A stretch of 64,000 nt of DNA. Source: Mycobacterium gallinarum (GTDB lineage Bacteria; Actinomycetota; Actinomycetes; Mycobacteriales; Mycobacteriaceae). Where the stretch lies: assembly GCF_010726765.1 (NCBI RefSeq), contig NZ_AP022601.1, positions 1,488,001 to 1,552,000 on the forward strand, read 5' to 3'. Every line of letters starts with the position of its first letter. Position 1 is the first letter of the stretch. Below the pieces are notes generated by a model, which had not been told where the DNA came from, ran no database searches, and saw only the letters and a list, made by a program, of their open reading frames with translations. Shown in pieces: positions 45,610 through 54,953 of this stretch. The position numbers were made by a program, and so were the translations under genes.

Positions 45610-46269
45610 GTGACGACCGTGAATTCCACTCGTCTGTCTTCCACCCTCGCGTTCGCAGGCATTGCCGCCGCGCTCGTGACCACCCTCGCTGCGTGCGGCT
45701 CGGACTCCGAACCCGAAGCTTCATCTGCGACGTCGTCTGCCGCTGACCCCGCGGACCTGTACTCGGTCGAATCCAACATGCCGGCTCAACCGGCACCCTC
45801 GGCAGCAGCCACCACGTGCCCGACCGTGGCCCCCACCGGCGGCACTCCCGAATGGACGGTGAACGGTGCTACCGGCAATGTCGCGGTCACCGGTTCCACG
45901 GACACGACGGCTCCAGAGGTGAAGGTGGGCACGCCGTTCAGCGTGACCGAGACCCAGGTGCAGACGTTGCAGGCAGGTGACGGGCCCGTGGTCTCACCCA
46001 CGGCGACGGTTTCGGTCTGCTACATGGGCGTCAACGGGCGTGACGGGTCGGTATTCGACAGCAGCTACCAGCGCGGCGCGCCCGAGCAGTTCCCGCTCAC
46101 CGGCGTCGTCCCTGGCTTCCAGAAGGCCATCGCGGGACAGAAAGTCGGATCCACGGTGGCCGTCGCGATGACGTCAGCCGACGGCTACGCCGACGGTCAG
46201 CCCTCCGCCGGGATCCTGCCGGGCGACACGCTCGTCTTCGCGATCAAGATCCTCGACGCCGCAGGCTAG
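45610..46269 (+). CDS. FKBP-type peptidyl-prolyl isomerase lipoprotein
   Basis: This 219-residue exported lipoprotein has a signal peptide ending in the lipobox LVTTLAAC (Cys at about residue 29), then a Ser/Glu-rich linker. Residues about 110-218 form an FKBP domain (GDGPVVSPTATVSVCYMGV, GSVFDSSYQRGAPEQFPL, VPGFQKAIAGQKVG, LPGDTLVFAIKILD), a fold that catalyses proline isomerisation and helps fold proteins outside the membrane. GTG 45610 or 45619 may start translation. It ends 7 bp from the convergent DinB gene. Confidence 0.88.
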   Translation: MTTVNSTRLSSTLAFAGIAAALVTTLAACGSDSEPEASSATSSAADPADLYSVESNMPAQPAPSAAATTCPTVAPTGGTPEWTVNGATGNVAVTGSTDTTAPEVKVGTPFSVTETQVQTLQAGDGPVVSPTATVSVCYMGVNGRDGSVFDSSYQRGAPEQFPLTGVVPGFQKAIAGQKVGSTVAVAMTSADGYADGQPSAGILPGDTLVFAIKILDAAG

Positions 46270-46276
46270 ACACGAG

Positions 46277-46759
46277 TCAGCGCCCGGTAGCGCCGTCTAT
46301 CTGCTCACGCAGGATGTCGGCGTGACCGGCGTGCCTGCCCGTCTCCTCGATCATGTGCACCAGGATCCATCGCATCGTCGGTGCCGACTGCGGTCGTGCT
46401 GAGCGTGGCGCCGGCATTTTCAGGTCCTCGCACGCATCGATCACCTCGTTCGCGCGGGACACCGCGTCCCGGTACGAGTTCAGCACGCTCTCGACGGTGT
46501 CCTCGGGCGTCGGCGCAAACGTCGTACTCCAGTCGCTGACGTCCTCCCCGAGAAAGTAGAACCGCTCGACAAAGCTCACGTGTTTCACCAGGCCCAGCAC
46601 GCTTGTCCCCGATGGGACCCCGGCTGTGCGCACCTGCGGCTCCGGCGCTCCCTCCAGGTTGGAAATCATCGCGCGGCGCAGGTAGTTGAGGAACTCCACC
46701 AAGGTCGCCTTCTCCCCTTCGGCGGGCCGCGGAGGGCGGTGGTCGGTCTTGTCGGACAT
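46277..46759 (-). CDS. DinB/DUF664-family protein
   Basis: This 160-residue four-helix DinB-like protein has EFLNYLRRAMISNLEG, LGLVKHVSFVERFYFLG and the C-terminal HMIEETGRHAGHADILREQIDG. The His residues on successive helices (in VKHVSFVE and in ETGRHAGH) are placed like the metal site of the family, which includes mycothiol-dependent enzymes. A mycothiol-linked detoxifying role is possible but not shown. It is divergent from the kinase gene with 48 bp between. Confidence 0.82.
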   Translation of the reverse strand: MSDKTDHRPPRPAEGEKATLVEFLNYLRRAMISNLEGAPEPQVRTAGVPSGTSVLGLVKHVSFVERFYFLGEDVSDWSTTFAPTPEDTVESVLNSYRDAVSRANEVIDACEDLKMPAPRSARPQSAPTMRWILVHMIEETGRHAGHADILREQIDGATGR

Positions 46760-46807
46760 CGGCTTCCCCTCCTATGCGCCACGATCCAGGCGAGTGGCCG
46801 TTATCGT

Positions 46808-48766
46808 ATGCCGGTGGAAGGCACGCCATTCGGTCGTTACCGGCTGATCGAGTTGCTGGGTCGCGGCGGGATGGGCGAGGTCTGGCGCGCGTACGACAGC
46901 CAGATCGATCGCGTCGTAGCTCTCAAGATGCTGCTCCCCAATCTGAGCGACGACCCCGAGTTCGAGCAGCGATTCCGCCGCGAGGTTCGTGCCGCCGCCC
47001 GGTTGGACGACCGCCACGTCGTACCGATCTACGACTTCGGTGAAATCGACGGTCGGCTGTTCGTGACGATGCGGCTGATTCCCGGCACCGACCTACACAG
47101 CCTGCTCGATGACGGGCCGCTCGAACCGCCACGTGCGGTGGCGATCATCGAGCAGATCGCCGCTGCGCTTCATGCCGCACACCAGACAGGCCTCGTTCAC
47201 CGCGACGTGAAACCGTCGAACATCCTGATCGACGAGAACGACTTCGCGTATCTCATCGATTTCGGGATCGCCCGCACCGCCGAGGACGGGGTGACGCAGA
47301 CCGGTGCCGCGATCGGCACGTGGGCATACATGGCACCGGAGCGCTTCAGCGCCGACCAGATCAACCCCAGCTCCGACATCTATGCGTTGGCCTGCGTCCT
47401 GTACGAGTGCCTCACCGGCCAACAGCCGTTCCCCGGCAACACCTTTGAGAAGGTCGCCAGCGGCCACATCTTCACCCCACCGCCCAGACCGTCCGAGGTC
47501 AGTCGAACCATCCCGACCGCTTTGGATGTCGTCATCGCCACCGGCCTGGCCAAGCAGCCCTCGGAGCGCTATGCCAGCGCCGTCGATATGGCCTCTGCCG
47601 CAAGGGAAGTCATCACCCGGCCGAAGCCTCCGCAGGTGCCCGCGCCTACCGCATCTCCCACCTTGAGCCACAGCGCACCCTCAAGCGCACCAATGCCTGC
47701 CCAGCAGCCCTGGGCGCAACCACCACCCCACAGCGCACCGATGTTTTCGTACCCGCCCGTCAGCACACCCCACATGCAGGTGCCGACAGCGGCGCCACCG
47801 AAGCGTCGGGGACGAAACCGTGGGCTTCTGGTCGGTGCGCTGGTGTTCATCACCACCCTGATCGTTGTAGCCGGTGTAATCGCCATCGTCGAATTCACTC
47901 AGGGCGACAAGCCTGATGCCGGCGCGCCGTCCGCATCACCCAGCGGTGGCGAATTCTTGGGCACCTACACCGCCGACTACGGACCGGGCACCGACCTCGA
48001 AGGCAAACCGGTGCCGAATGCACCTGCCACAACCAGTAATTGGGGCGTCCGCTCCGAGTGCGGAGCCAGCGGTTGCGTTGCGACCGCCGCCAACGTCAGC
48101 GGCGCCGGAATGGCGTTGTTGTCGAACCTGACCTTCGATCAGCTGGGCGGAACATGGGTCGCTGTCGGCCTGGCCTCAGCGCAGTGCACCGGTGAGCAAC
48201 CCGAAGAACTCTGGGTGGTGTTCACGCTCCAACCGAACCCCGACGGCACGCTGTCCGGCGAGACGATCAGGGCCTCCGCGAACGGCGCATGCGCGGCCAA
48301 ACGCACCGTGAAGTTCACTCGCACCGGAGACCCCGACCCCAACAAGGTTCCCGATCCCGCGGTTCTTCCACCTCGGGTCGTCAGCCCGGCCGAAGCGCTG
48401 CACGGCAACTACCAGCAGACGACGACGTTCACGAACGGCAACCTCGTACGTGGAAAGGTCCTCTCCGCCAACACCTACTGCCTCCGCACCGGCGATCGGT
48501 GCATGAGCCTGTTCCATGCGGTCGACGGGGTCGTCACATTGATTTTCAAAGACGACAAATGGACGCGCAACGAAGCAGGCGCGACGACATGCCCCGGCGG
48601 CGGTACAGCGCAATCGACGATCACCGCCGACTATCCGATGCCTCCACAGTTGGACGACCCGATAGCGCTACTCACCGGCCGCGGACGCCAAACCATATCG
48701 GCAGGCGGGGCATGCGCCGGCGGCGGCGACTTCACCGACACGTTCGAACGCACCGGCGACAACTAG
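46808..48766 (+). CDS. Membrane-spanning Ser/Thr protein kinase with extracellular sensor domain
   Basis: This 652-residue Hanks-type kinase has the Gly loop GRGGMGEV (18-25), K40, catalytic HRDVKPSN (D133), DFG (D151) and APE. A Pro-rich linker (271-335) and one transmembrane helix (339-361) lead to an outer domain of about 285 residues. The outer domain lacks PASTA repeats. It has two related halves, each with a G-x-Y strand, a G-K turn and a Cys-rich R-S/T-x(2,3)-C loop, so it may be an internal duplication. ATG 46808 fits the kinase start. Ligand unknown. Confidence 0.9.
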   Translation: MPVEGTPFGRYRLIELLGRGGMGEVWRAYDSQIDRVVALKMLLPNLSDDPEFEQRFRREVRAAARLDDRHVVPIYDFGEIDGRLFVTMRLIPGTDLHSLLDDGPLEPPRAVAIIEQIAAALHAAHQTGLVHRDVKPSNILIDENDFAYLIDFGIARTAEDGVTQTGAAIGTWAYMAPERFSADQINPSSDIYALACVLYECLTGQQPFPGNTFEKVASGHIFTPPPRPSEVSRTIPTALDVVIATGLAKQPSERYASAVDMASAAREVITRPKPPQVPAPTASPTLSHSAPSSAPMPAQQPWAQPPPHSAPMFSYPPVSTPHMQVPTAAPPKRRGRNRGLLVGALVFITTLIVVAGVIAIVEFTQGDKPDAGAPSASPSGGEFLGTYTADYGPGTDLEGKPVPNAPATTSNWGVRSECGASGCVATAANVSGAGMALLSNLTFDQLGGTWVAVGLASAQCTGEQPEELWVVFTLQPNPDGTLSGETIRASANGACAAKRTVKFTRTGDPDPNKVPDPAVLPPRVVSPAEALHGNYQQTTTFTNGNLVRGKVLSANTYCLRTGDRCMSLFHAVDGVVTLIFKDDKWTRNEAGATTCPGGGTAQSTITADYPMPPQLDDPIALLTGRGRQTISAGGACAGGGDFTDTFERTGDN

Positions 48767-49097
48767 CGGCGACTCGCCCGTCGGAGCGCTGATCACAGTT
48801 GTGAATGGCAAATATCGGTCCGGGCGCGAAAAGCGCTACGCCGGCGACGGCCCCGCCGGCCGTTGTAGTCCATCCCCCGATCATGCCTTGTGCGAATTAA
48901 ACCGCGAGAAGGATCAGGAGACCGGACTGGGCAGCAGCCCGCGTCGTCAACAAGTAAGCTAGGCTAGACATAACGCACAAGAGCTAGTCGATGTGTCAGC
49001 GTTTGGGCCCGGCTGGACGTCGTTATGTTAACGATCATTCTTAGCAGTGCTTTCTACGAGCGCGGCGAGGTCGCGCGTGTTCTGAGAGGTGTTCGAG
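48767..49097. other. Intergenic region upstream of a DUF732 gene
   Basis: No supported gene in about 330 bp. A palindrome TCGTTA-TGT-TAACGA is at 49020-49034, 64 bp before the DUF732 start, and could be an operator. GC-rich hairpins around 48840-48870 may terminate the kinase transcript. Confidence 0.45.
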
Positions 49098-49379
49098 TTG
49101 AAGTACAGGGTCGGGGCCCTCATGTCGGTAGTTCCTGCTGCGGTGGTGTTGGCCGCCCCCGCTGTGGCGGACGAAGACGAGTTCGTACGGTCGATGCAGA
49201 CCACCTATGCGTTTCTCACCGATCAGCAGCTGCGGACCGAGGGCGCAAAGATCTGCAGCACTCTTCGCAGCGGCACACCCGCATCGGACGCAGTCGTCAT
49301 GGTGCGAAACGATCTGGGCGTATCGATTTCTGCTGCGGGCGAAATCGTCAGCGCCGCGGTTGTTCAGCTCGACTGCTGA
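49098..49379 (+). CDS. DUF732 secreted protein
   Basis: This 93-residue protein has a short signal peptide (ending VVLAAPAVA). The mature DUF732 domain has FVRSMQTTYAFLTDQQLRTEGAKICSTLRSGTPASDAVVMV and a second Cys at the end (QLDC), the two Cys probably forming the disulphide of this mycobacterial family. TTG 49098 gives the best spacing to GAGAGG (49084-49089); GTG 49089 is the alternative. The role of DUF732 is unknown. Confidence 0.82.
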   Translation: MKYRVGALMSVVPAAVVLAAPAVADEDEFVRSMQTTYAFLTDQQLRTEGAKICSTLRSGTPASDAVVMVRNDLGVSISAAGEIVSAAVVQLDC

Positions 49380-49657
49380 CAACGCGCGAACGTCAACTCC
49401 GGCCGAGCCACTTCTTTGAGCTGGAGTTCTCCTGCATTGCAGGCTATTACAGCAAGCGCCCATGGTGTTGCGATCCGGCAGATAGTCGCTGATCCACGCT
49501 GATTCGTGACGTCGCCGATTTTCTGAGACGGGAATTCTGTGCCGACGCACTCGGTTGGCTCGTATTGCATCGGTCAGTGTTCGACTCGGTGTCCGACGAA
49601 CGAAGAGTGTGTCCCGCCGTAATCGATAGCGGCAGGGACTGATTGGAGTGGCCAGAA
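49380..49657. other. Intergenic region without supported gene
   Basis: About 280 bp with no gene on either strand that I can support. No long repeat or terminator hairpin was seen. The AT-richer stretch near 49440-49560 may hold the promoter of the next gene. Confidence 0.4.
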
Positions 49658-49906
49658 ATGGACTCGAAGCACGTGAAGTTCATGTTGGGGACGGCCGGTG
49701 CCGGCGCCGTGCTTGCGGCCGGGGTATTGACCTTCGCGATAGGTGACGTGAATGCGGCTGTCCCCCAGCCGGTTCCGTCTGGTGCCGGGATCACCACCGG
49801 TCAAACAGTCACGGAGACGACGGCACCGCCGTCACCGGAGACTTCGGTGGCAGTTCCACCGATCACCACGGCGCCCTACACCATTCCCACCGGCGAACCG
49901 CAATAG
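49658..49906 (+). CDS. Small secreted Thr/Pro-rich protein
   Basis: This 82-residue protein has a signal peptide (about residues 1-33, KHVKFMLGTAGAGAVLAAGV...VNA). The mature part is unstructured and rich in Thr, Pro and Val (TETTAPPSPETSVAVPPITTAP). It starts at ATG 49658 with a GGAG-like site upstream. No domain is recognised. Confidence 0.62.
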   Translation: MDSKHVKFMLGTAGAGAVLAAGVLTFAIGDVNAAVPQPVPSGAGITTGQTVTETTAPPSPETSVAVPPITTAPYTIPTGEPQ

Positions 49907-49967
49907 CGCCCTGGCGCGCCCACGGGTATAGCTGCGGGCGTCCGACATACGTGGGAAACTCGGTGAC

Positions 49968-50375
49968 ATGAGTGGAGCGCGGCGCTGGGTGTTGAGTGTC
50001 GTGTGCTGCACGCTCGCGATTGCCGGTGCCGTGGCCGGCGTCGGCGTCGGCGTCGCATGTGCGCAACCGGCGCCGATCGAACCCGTCGTACCGCAGATCC
50101 CGGGTGTCGTGACAAGCATCGTGACCGCAGACGGGCCGTTGCCGGCGTCTCCTCCGCCTCCGCCGGGCGCGCCGTCCGTACCTGCCATCCCGGCGGACAT
50201 GCTTCAGCAGCCTGGTGGACTCTCATCATTCGATGACGTCCGCACCAACTTCAGCGATCCGAACAGCATCGTGACGAACCTGTTCCCCGATCCGGCCGTG
50301 CCCTTCACGCCGGCTCGTCAGATGCCCATCGGTCCGCCGCCACCACCGGATCCCGCGTTCACGCCGCCTGCCTAG
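49968..50375 (+). CDS. Pro-rich secreted protein
   Basis: This 135-residue protein has a signal peptide (residues 1-33, SGARRWVLSVVCCTLAIAGAVAGVGVGVACA). The mature part is Pro-rich (PASPPPPPGAPSVPAIPAD and a PPPPPDPAFTPPA end) with a short structured segment (SFDDVRTNFSDPNSIVTNLFPDP). It lies between another secreted protein and the MOSC gene. Function unknown. Confidence 0.68.
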   Translation: MSGARRWVLSVVCCTLAIAGAVAGVGVGVACAQPAPIEPVVPQIPGVVTSIVTADGPLPASPPPPPGAPSVPAIPADMLQQPGGLSSFDDVRTNFSDPNSIVTNLFPDPAVPFTPARQMPIGPPPPPDPAFTPPA

Positions 50376-50414
50376 GATTCGTACGCCCCACACGAGGCCA
50401 CTACCCTGAACCCC

Positions 50415-51107
50415 GTGGCGAAGGTGGTATCGGTCAACCTGGCTCGTGTCCGCGCAAATCCAGATGCGCCGTCGAGGCAGACAGGTATTGACAAACGCGC
50501 GACCGACGAGGCCGTCATGGTACGAGCGCCGGGCCCGATGCGCGGTGGCCTCGGTAGCGGTCTTCTCGGTGACACCATCGGTAACCAGAAGCTCCATGGT
50601 GGCGACGACCAAGCCGTCTACGCCTACGCCCGCGAGGATCTCGACGAATGGCAGACCCGCCTCGACCGCCCGATCTCCGACGGGATGTTCGGTGAGAACC
50701 TGACCACATTGGACGTAGAAGTGACAAGGGCACGGATCGGTGAACGCTGGCGTATCGGGACGGGCGGACTGGTGCTCGAGGTGTCTGCACCGCGAACTCC
50801 ATGCCGAACCTTCTCCGCGTTCCTCGATATCGACGGATGGATGAAAACTTTCACCGCCACCGCGAAACCCGGCGCATACCTGCGAGTCATCTCGCCGGGA
50901 ACGGTGCAAGCCGGCGACACGATCGTGGTCGAAGATCGGCCGGACCACGACGTGACGATCGAAATGGTGTTCCGCGCCAAAATGTCGGAGCCCGACCTGC
51001 TTCCGCAGCTGTTGGCCGCCGATGCGCTCTCCGCCGAGCTCAAGAACTATGTGCGGCGCCGCCTGACGCCAGCCCCACCGAAGCACAACGCGGGGCCGGG
51101 CGGCTAG
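50415..51107 (+). CDS. MOSC-domain protein
   Basis: This 230-residue protein has a MOSC (molybdenum cofactor sulfurase C-terminal) domain. GLGSGLLGDTIGNQKLHGGDDQAVYAYAREDLDEW, MFGENLTT and the conserved Cys in SAPRTPCRTF fit the YiiM-like subgroup, which binds molybdenum cofactor and reduces N-hydroxylated compounds. GTG 50415 is the start. It ends 14 bp from the convergent membrane protein gene. Confidence 0.88.
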   Translation: MAKVVSVNLARVRANPDAPSRQTGIDKRATDEAVMVRAPGPMRGGLGSGLLGDTIGNQKLHGGDDQAVYAYAREDLDEWQTRLDRPISDGMFGENLTTLDVEVTRARIGERWRIGTGGLVLEVSAPRTPCRTFSAFLDIDGWMKTFTATAKPGAYLRVISPGTVQAGDTIVVEDRPDHDVTIEMVFRAKMSEPDLLPQLLAADALSAELKNYVRRRLTPAPPKHNAGPGG

Positions 51108-51121
51108 GTCATCGATCTAAC

Positions 51122-51511
51122 CTATTCGGATACAGCCGGTTTGGGCCGGCGACGCGTCGCACCCCACAGTCCGACCCCGATGCCGACGACGGCTCCGCCG
51201 AGACCGATGAGCTGCTGAGAGCGGGACATCTCGTTGTGCACCCGCAACCCGCCCAGTAGGTCGGACGCATCAGCGCCACCCGATGCGAGAAACCAACCAC
51301 GGGTGTCCTTACCGCGCACCGCGGCCGTCATCATCAACCCGCCGATGAGCGCATCGCGGTAGCCCATCGAGTGCAATAGAAGCTGTGCCGTCGGGGCCGG
51401 CTCGCCGGAATCTCCCCACAGCTTGTTGGCCCGAAGCGGATCGACGAGAAACGAGATGCCCGACGCGAGGCGAATACCGCCCACGACCAGAGCTGCGCGG
51501 TCCAAAGACAT
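51122..51511 (-). CDS. Small membrane-associated protein of unknown function
   Basis: This 129-residue protein has two or three weakly hydrophobic helices (AALVVGGIRLASGISFLV, DALIGGLMMTAAVRGK, LIGLGGAVVGIGVGLWGA) and an Arg/Lys-rich C terminus. SMGYRDALIGGLMMT and DASDLLGGLRVHNEM are conserved-looking. ATG 51511 was chosen because the upstream frame overlaps the divergent DJ-1 gene. I do not recognise the family. Confidence 0.6.
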   Translation of the reverse strand: MSLDRAALVVGGIRLASGISFLVDPLRANKLWGDSGEPAPTAQLLLHSMGYRDALIGGLMMTAAVRGKDTRGWFLASGGADASDLLGGLRVHNEMSRSQQLIGLGGAVVGIGVGLWGATRRRPKPAVSE

Positions 51512-51545
51512 GGCGTGCAGCCTATGGGAGGACAAGACTGAGCAG

Positions 51546-52157
51546 ATGCGAATTGAGATCGTGGTGTTCGACGGATTCGACGCCCTGGACGTCGTTGCGC
51601 CGTGGGAGATCTTCGCCCGGGCGTCGACCATCGATCCCGTCCTCGATGTCGCCCTGGTCCGCGTCGACGGTCCCCCCGTGGTGTCCGCCGCGGAAGGCCT
51701 GCAACTGCACGTCGCCGACGAGTTGGGTTCCCCGGACGCATTGTTCGTGCCCGGTGGCAGCTGGGTGGGGGGAACGGACACCGGCGTGCCACGCGAGATT
51801 CGGCGCGGCACACTGCCGCGCGTCATCGCCGATATGGCGGGTTCGGTTCGGTGGGTGGCGTCGGTGTGCACGGGCGCACTTCTGCTCGGCGAGGCCGGAA
51901 TCCTGGGCGGCCGCAACGCCACCACGAACCCCGCAGCGCTGGATGAGCTTTCGAAATATGGTGCGGTCCTCCGGGATAGCCGTGTCGTCGACGACGGCAC
52001 CGTGGTCACCGCTGGCGCGGTGACCTCCGGTATGGACCTTGCGCTGTGGCTCGTACAACGCGAAGTCGGTGAAGCCGTCGCGACCAGGGTCGCGCAGGCC
52101 GTCGCCTACCCCACGCCGACGGACGTCTGGCGGCAACCCGATCAGAGACCGAACTGA
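51546..52157 (+). CDS. DJ-1/PfpI-family protein
   Basis: This 203-residue protein of the DJ-1/PfpI superfamily opens EIVVFDGFDALDVVAPWEIFA (with the conserved Glu). It has the nucleophile elbow SVCTGALLLGEAG with its reactive Cys, and ATTNPAALDELSKYGAV. Relatives include isonitrile hydratases and AraC-linked amidase-like domains. No partner gene indicates its substrate. The last 16 bp overlap the convergent flavoprotein gene. Confidence 0.87.
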   Translation: MRIEIVVFDGFDALDVVAPWEIFARASTIDPVLDVALVRVDGPPVVSAAEGLQLHVADELGSPDALFVPGGSWVGGTDTGVPREIRRGTLPRVIADMAGSVRWVASVCTGALLLGEAGILGGRNATTNPAALDELSKYGAVLRDSRVVDDGTVVTAGAVTSGMDLALWLVQREVGEAVATRVAQAVAYPTPTDVWRQPDQRPN

Positions 52158-53326
52158 TCGTCGATGATGCCGAGCCAGATTTGTGCCGCGTCCATGGCGA
52201 CCTTCTCGCTGATGAACGCGTGCTGACTGCCGGTGTATATGTCACGAAACGCTCGTTCGAGCCGGCTGCCTTCGCGGATCGAACTCGTGCCCGCAACCAG
52301 ATGCGCCCATTCCGCGCACTCCCGGGAGACATCGGTCGCGTAGACGGCGGCGACGCGCATGTCTGCGCGCAATGCAGGTGTCAACGCCTCCCCCGATGCG
52401 ACGGCAGCCTCCGCGGTGGTGAACGCGTCGATCACCAACAGTCGCGCAGCACGCCACGCCGCGACATGGTGCGCGAGGCCTTTCTGGAACGTGGGCCGAC
52501 TGGCCAGCGACGCCATGTCGCTCATCCGGAACTTGGTCGCCGCGAGTTCCTGGACGTCGTCGAGCATGCTCTTCGCGACACCCAACGCCCACGACGCGTG
52601 ACCTGCGGCCGTGACGGGCATGAGCCCCATGCGGGTGGCCGGGGACGCGCCCCGCAGCGCGTCACGCGAAAACAAGGCGAACGTCCGGTACTCGGGGACG
52701 AAAAGGTCTTGCACGCTGTAGTCGTAGGACCCGGTGGCCTTGAGCCCCTGCACAAACCAGCCGTCGTTGAAGGTGATCTGCTCGCGAGGGATCACCGCCA
52801 CCCTCATGTCCGGGACACCTTCACTGATCCAGCGCATCTCGCCGTCGTCCATCGGGAAGAAGCCTGCCGCGACGTATTCCGCATGCCCGGTCCCCGAGCC
52901 GAAGCTCCACGCCCCGCTGAGCGTGAAGCCGCCGTCGACCGCCGTTCCCTGCCCGTTCGGGAAGAACTGTCCACCCATCGTCACGCGGTTCTCGTTGTTG
53001 GTGAACACCTCCGCGAAGCCTTCGTCGGGCAGGTAGGCCGCCGCGGCGAAGGACGACGGGAGATTCGCGATGCCGACCCACCCGAAGGAGCCGTCCTGCC
53101 AGGCCATCTCGATCCAGGTCTCGATCATCTCGGCGAACGACGGTTCCACTCCCCCGGCCTCCACCGGGTTGAACGCTGTCATCAGCCCGCTGGCCCACAT
53201 CTGGTCGACGATCGCCGGTGTCAGGGTGCGTGCCCGCTCGGATTCGGCGGCCTGCTCACCTACGAGTTCGCGCATGCCTCGTGCGAGCCCGACAACTCGG
53301 TCGGCCGCGTCGATTGTGGACGTCAT
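52142..53326 (-). CDS. Acyl-CoA-dehydrogenase-fold flavoprotein (monooxygenase or dehydrogenase)
   Basis: This 394-residue enzyme has the acyl-CoA dehydrogenase fold (SFGWVGIANLPSSFAAAAYL, GGQFFPNGQGTAVDGGFTLSGAWSFGSG, GLKATGSYDYSVQDLFVPE). The pattern is closer to FMN-dependent monooxygenases of the HsaA/DszC type than to beta-oxidation enzymes, as no catalytic Glu in the usual place is evident. It is divergent from the acyl-CoA ligase with a short shared promoter region, suggesting joint catabolic use. Confidence 0.8.
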   Translation of the reverse strand: MTSTIDAADRVVGLARGMRELVGEQAAESERARTLTPAIVDQMWASGLMTAFNPVEAGGVEPSFAEMIETWIEMAWQDGSFGWVGIANLPSSFAAAAYLPDEGFAEVFTNNENRVTMGGQFFPNGQGTAVDGGFTLSGAWSFGSGTGHAEYVAAGFFPMDDGEMRWISEGVPDMRVAVIPREQITFNDGWFVQGLKATGSYDYSVQDLFVPEYRTFALFSRDALRGASPATRMGLMPVTAAGHASWALGVAKSMLDDVQELAATKFRMSDMASLASRPTFQKGLAHHVAAWRAARLLVIDAFTTAEAAVASGEALTPALRADMRVAAVYATDVSRECAEWAHLVAGTSSIREGSRLERAFRDIYTGSQHAFISEKVAMDAAQIWLGIIDDQFGL

Positions 53327-53390
53327 GTGGTGACCTTAACCGGACAACCGGCAATTTCGATACCCAACGACGCGTAATTTTTCCGGGCCA

Positions 53391-53396
53391 TAGACT
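53391..53396 (+). promoter_or_regulatory. -10 box for a leaderless acyl-CoA ligase transcript
   Basis: TAGACT lies 6 bp before GTG 53403, and no ribosome-binding site is present. This spacing predicts an mRNA that begins at the start codon. Confidence 0.45.
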
Positions 53397-53402
53397 TCGC
53401 AC

Positions 53403-54953
53403 GTGGACCTGCCACGTCTGACCATTCCCGCCCTGCTCGAGCGCAGCGCGAATGAGTTCGGCGACGAGACCTATCTGGTCACGCCGACGGACCGGTTCAC
53501 CTATCTCGAGGCGCAGCAGCGGTCGGCGCGACTCGCCCGCTGGCTCCTGGCCGAGGGTGTCGGCAAGGGCTCGCGTGTCGGATTGTTCTTCGCCAACGGT
53601 GTCGACTGGGTCACCTGGTGGCTGGCCGCCTCCCGGATCGGCGCGGTGGTCGTTCCGCTGAGCACGCTGTACGCACCGGCGGAAATCGCCAAGGTGCTGC
53701 GACTCGCCGATGTCGGGATCTTGATCGCCCCCACGCACGTGCTCACCATCGATGTCGCCGAGCGCCTCGAAGAGGCGCTGGGTGAGCTGCGCGGCCAACC
53801 CACCAGCCGGCTCGCGCTGATTGCGGCGCCGTACCTGCGCCGCATCGTGTTCACCGGGGACGCAGATCGGCACTGGGCCACCCGCTACGACGAGGCAGAA
53901 CACGTAGTGCCGCAAGACATTCTGACGGCTGTCGAAGCGGAGGTCTCGCCGGCCGATCTGGCCATCATGATCCACACGTCGGGTTCGACGGCAGACCCGA
54001 AGGGCGTGCTGCACACCCACGGCACCCTGGTACGGCAGACCTCGACATGGCCGGACGCCATCCGCGCGGTGACCGGCTCCGGCGCTGCCGCGAGGATTCT
54101 GTGCGCGATGCCGTTCTTCTGGGTCGGTGGACTCCTTGCGACGACCGGCGCCCTGCACGATCCCGTCACTCTGCTCGTCATGCCACGACTCGACCCCGAG
54201 ACGGCACTGGATCTCGTCGAGCGTGAACGGGCGACGGGCATCGTCGGATGGCCCGCATTCACCCAACGGTTGCGTGAGCATCCGACCTTCGAACAACGCG
54301 ACCTGTCCAGTGCGCCGATGCTCCGCGAGGGACCGCTGGACATCGCGATGACGAACGTCCCCGACGGATTCCCCGTGCACCGCACCATGTCTGAAACCGC
54401 GGGCGGATTTGGGTTCACCGACATGCGCATCGTGGACGGTGACGGCGAACCGATCACCGACGGCCGTGTCGGAGAGCTACTCGTTCGCGGCATCGGGGTG
54501 ATGGCCGGCTACAACAAGCGCGAACGGGCCGAGACATTCGACGAGGACGGTTGGTATCACACCGGCGACCGCGTCTACCGCAAGGAAGGCGATCCGCGGC
54601 TGTTCTACGTGGGCCGGACGAGCGAGCTCATCAAGGCGGCGGGCGCGAACGTGTCGCCGCTCGAGGTCGAGGCGGTGGTCGAGCGGTTCTCCGACGTTTC
54701 GCAATGCATTGTCGTCGGGATCGATGATCCGGTACGCGGCGAGGAGGTGTGCGCCGTCGTCGTGCCCGCCGGTGCGCAGATCGACGTGCAATCGCTCGCC
54801 GCGCGAACACGGGATCAGTTGTCCGCCTACAAGGTTCCCACGTACTGGGTGCTTGCCACCAGTGGGCAGATCCCCACGCTCGCGAGCGGAAAGCTCAATC
54901 GGAAGGCGCTACGGGCACTGGTCATTGACGGGACGTTGCCCCGCGCTCAGTAG
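53403..54953 (+). CDS. AMP-dependent acyl-CoA synthetase/ligase (ANL superfamily)
   Basis: This 516-residue adenylating enzyme has the P-loop-like HTSGSTADPKGVLHTHG, a central RTMSETAGGFGF (A5 region), DGWYHTGDR (A7) and the catalytic lysine region SGKLNRKALR near the end. These activate a carboxylic acid as acyl-AMP and then acyl-CoA. It is shorter in the A3-A5 middle than some ligases. The divergent flavoprotein may act on the same substrate. Substrate unknown. It overlaps the 3' end of proS by 7 bp. Confidence 0.9.
   Translation: MDLPRLTIPALLERSANEFGDETYLVTPTDRFTYLEAQQRSARLARWLLAEGVGKGSRVGLFFANGVDWVTWWLAASRIGAVVVPLSTLYAPAEIAKVLRLADVGILIAPTHVLTIDVAERLEEALGELRGQPTSRLALIAAPYLRRIVFTGDADRHWATRYDEAEHVVPQDILTAVEAEVSPADLAIMIHTSGSTADPKGVLHTHGTLVRQTSTWPDAIRAVTGSGAAARILCAMPFFWVGGLLATTGALHDPVTLLVMPRLDPETALDLVERERATGIVGWPAFTQRLREHPTFEQRDLSSAPMLREGPLDIAMTNVPDGFPVHRTMSETAGGFGFTDMRIVDGDGEPITDGRVGELLVRGIGVMAGYNKRERAETFDEDGWYHTGDRVYRKEGDPRLFYVGRTSELIKAAGANVSPLEVEAVVERFSDVSQCIVVGIDDPVRGEEVCAVVVPAGAQIDVQSLAARTRDQLSAYKVPTYWVLATSGQIPTLASGKLNRKALRALVIDGTLPRAQ

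Noticed and set aside
52181..53377. 398-residue plus-strand frame across the flavoprotein gene
   Set aside because: Antisense to a conserved acyl-CoA-dehydrogenase-fold gene. His/Arg-rich composition without any domain.
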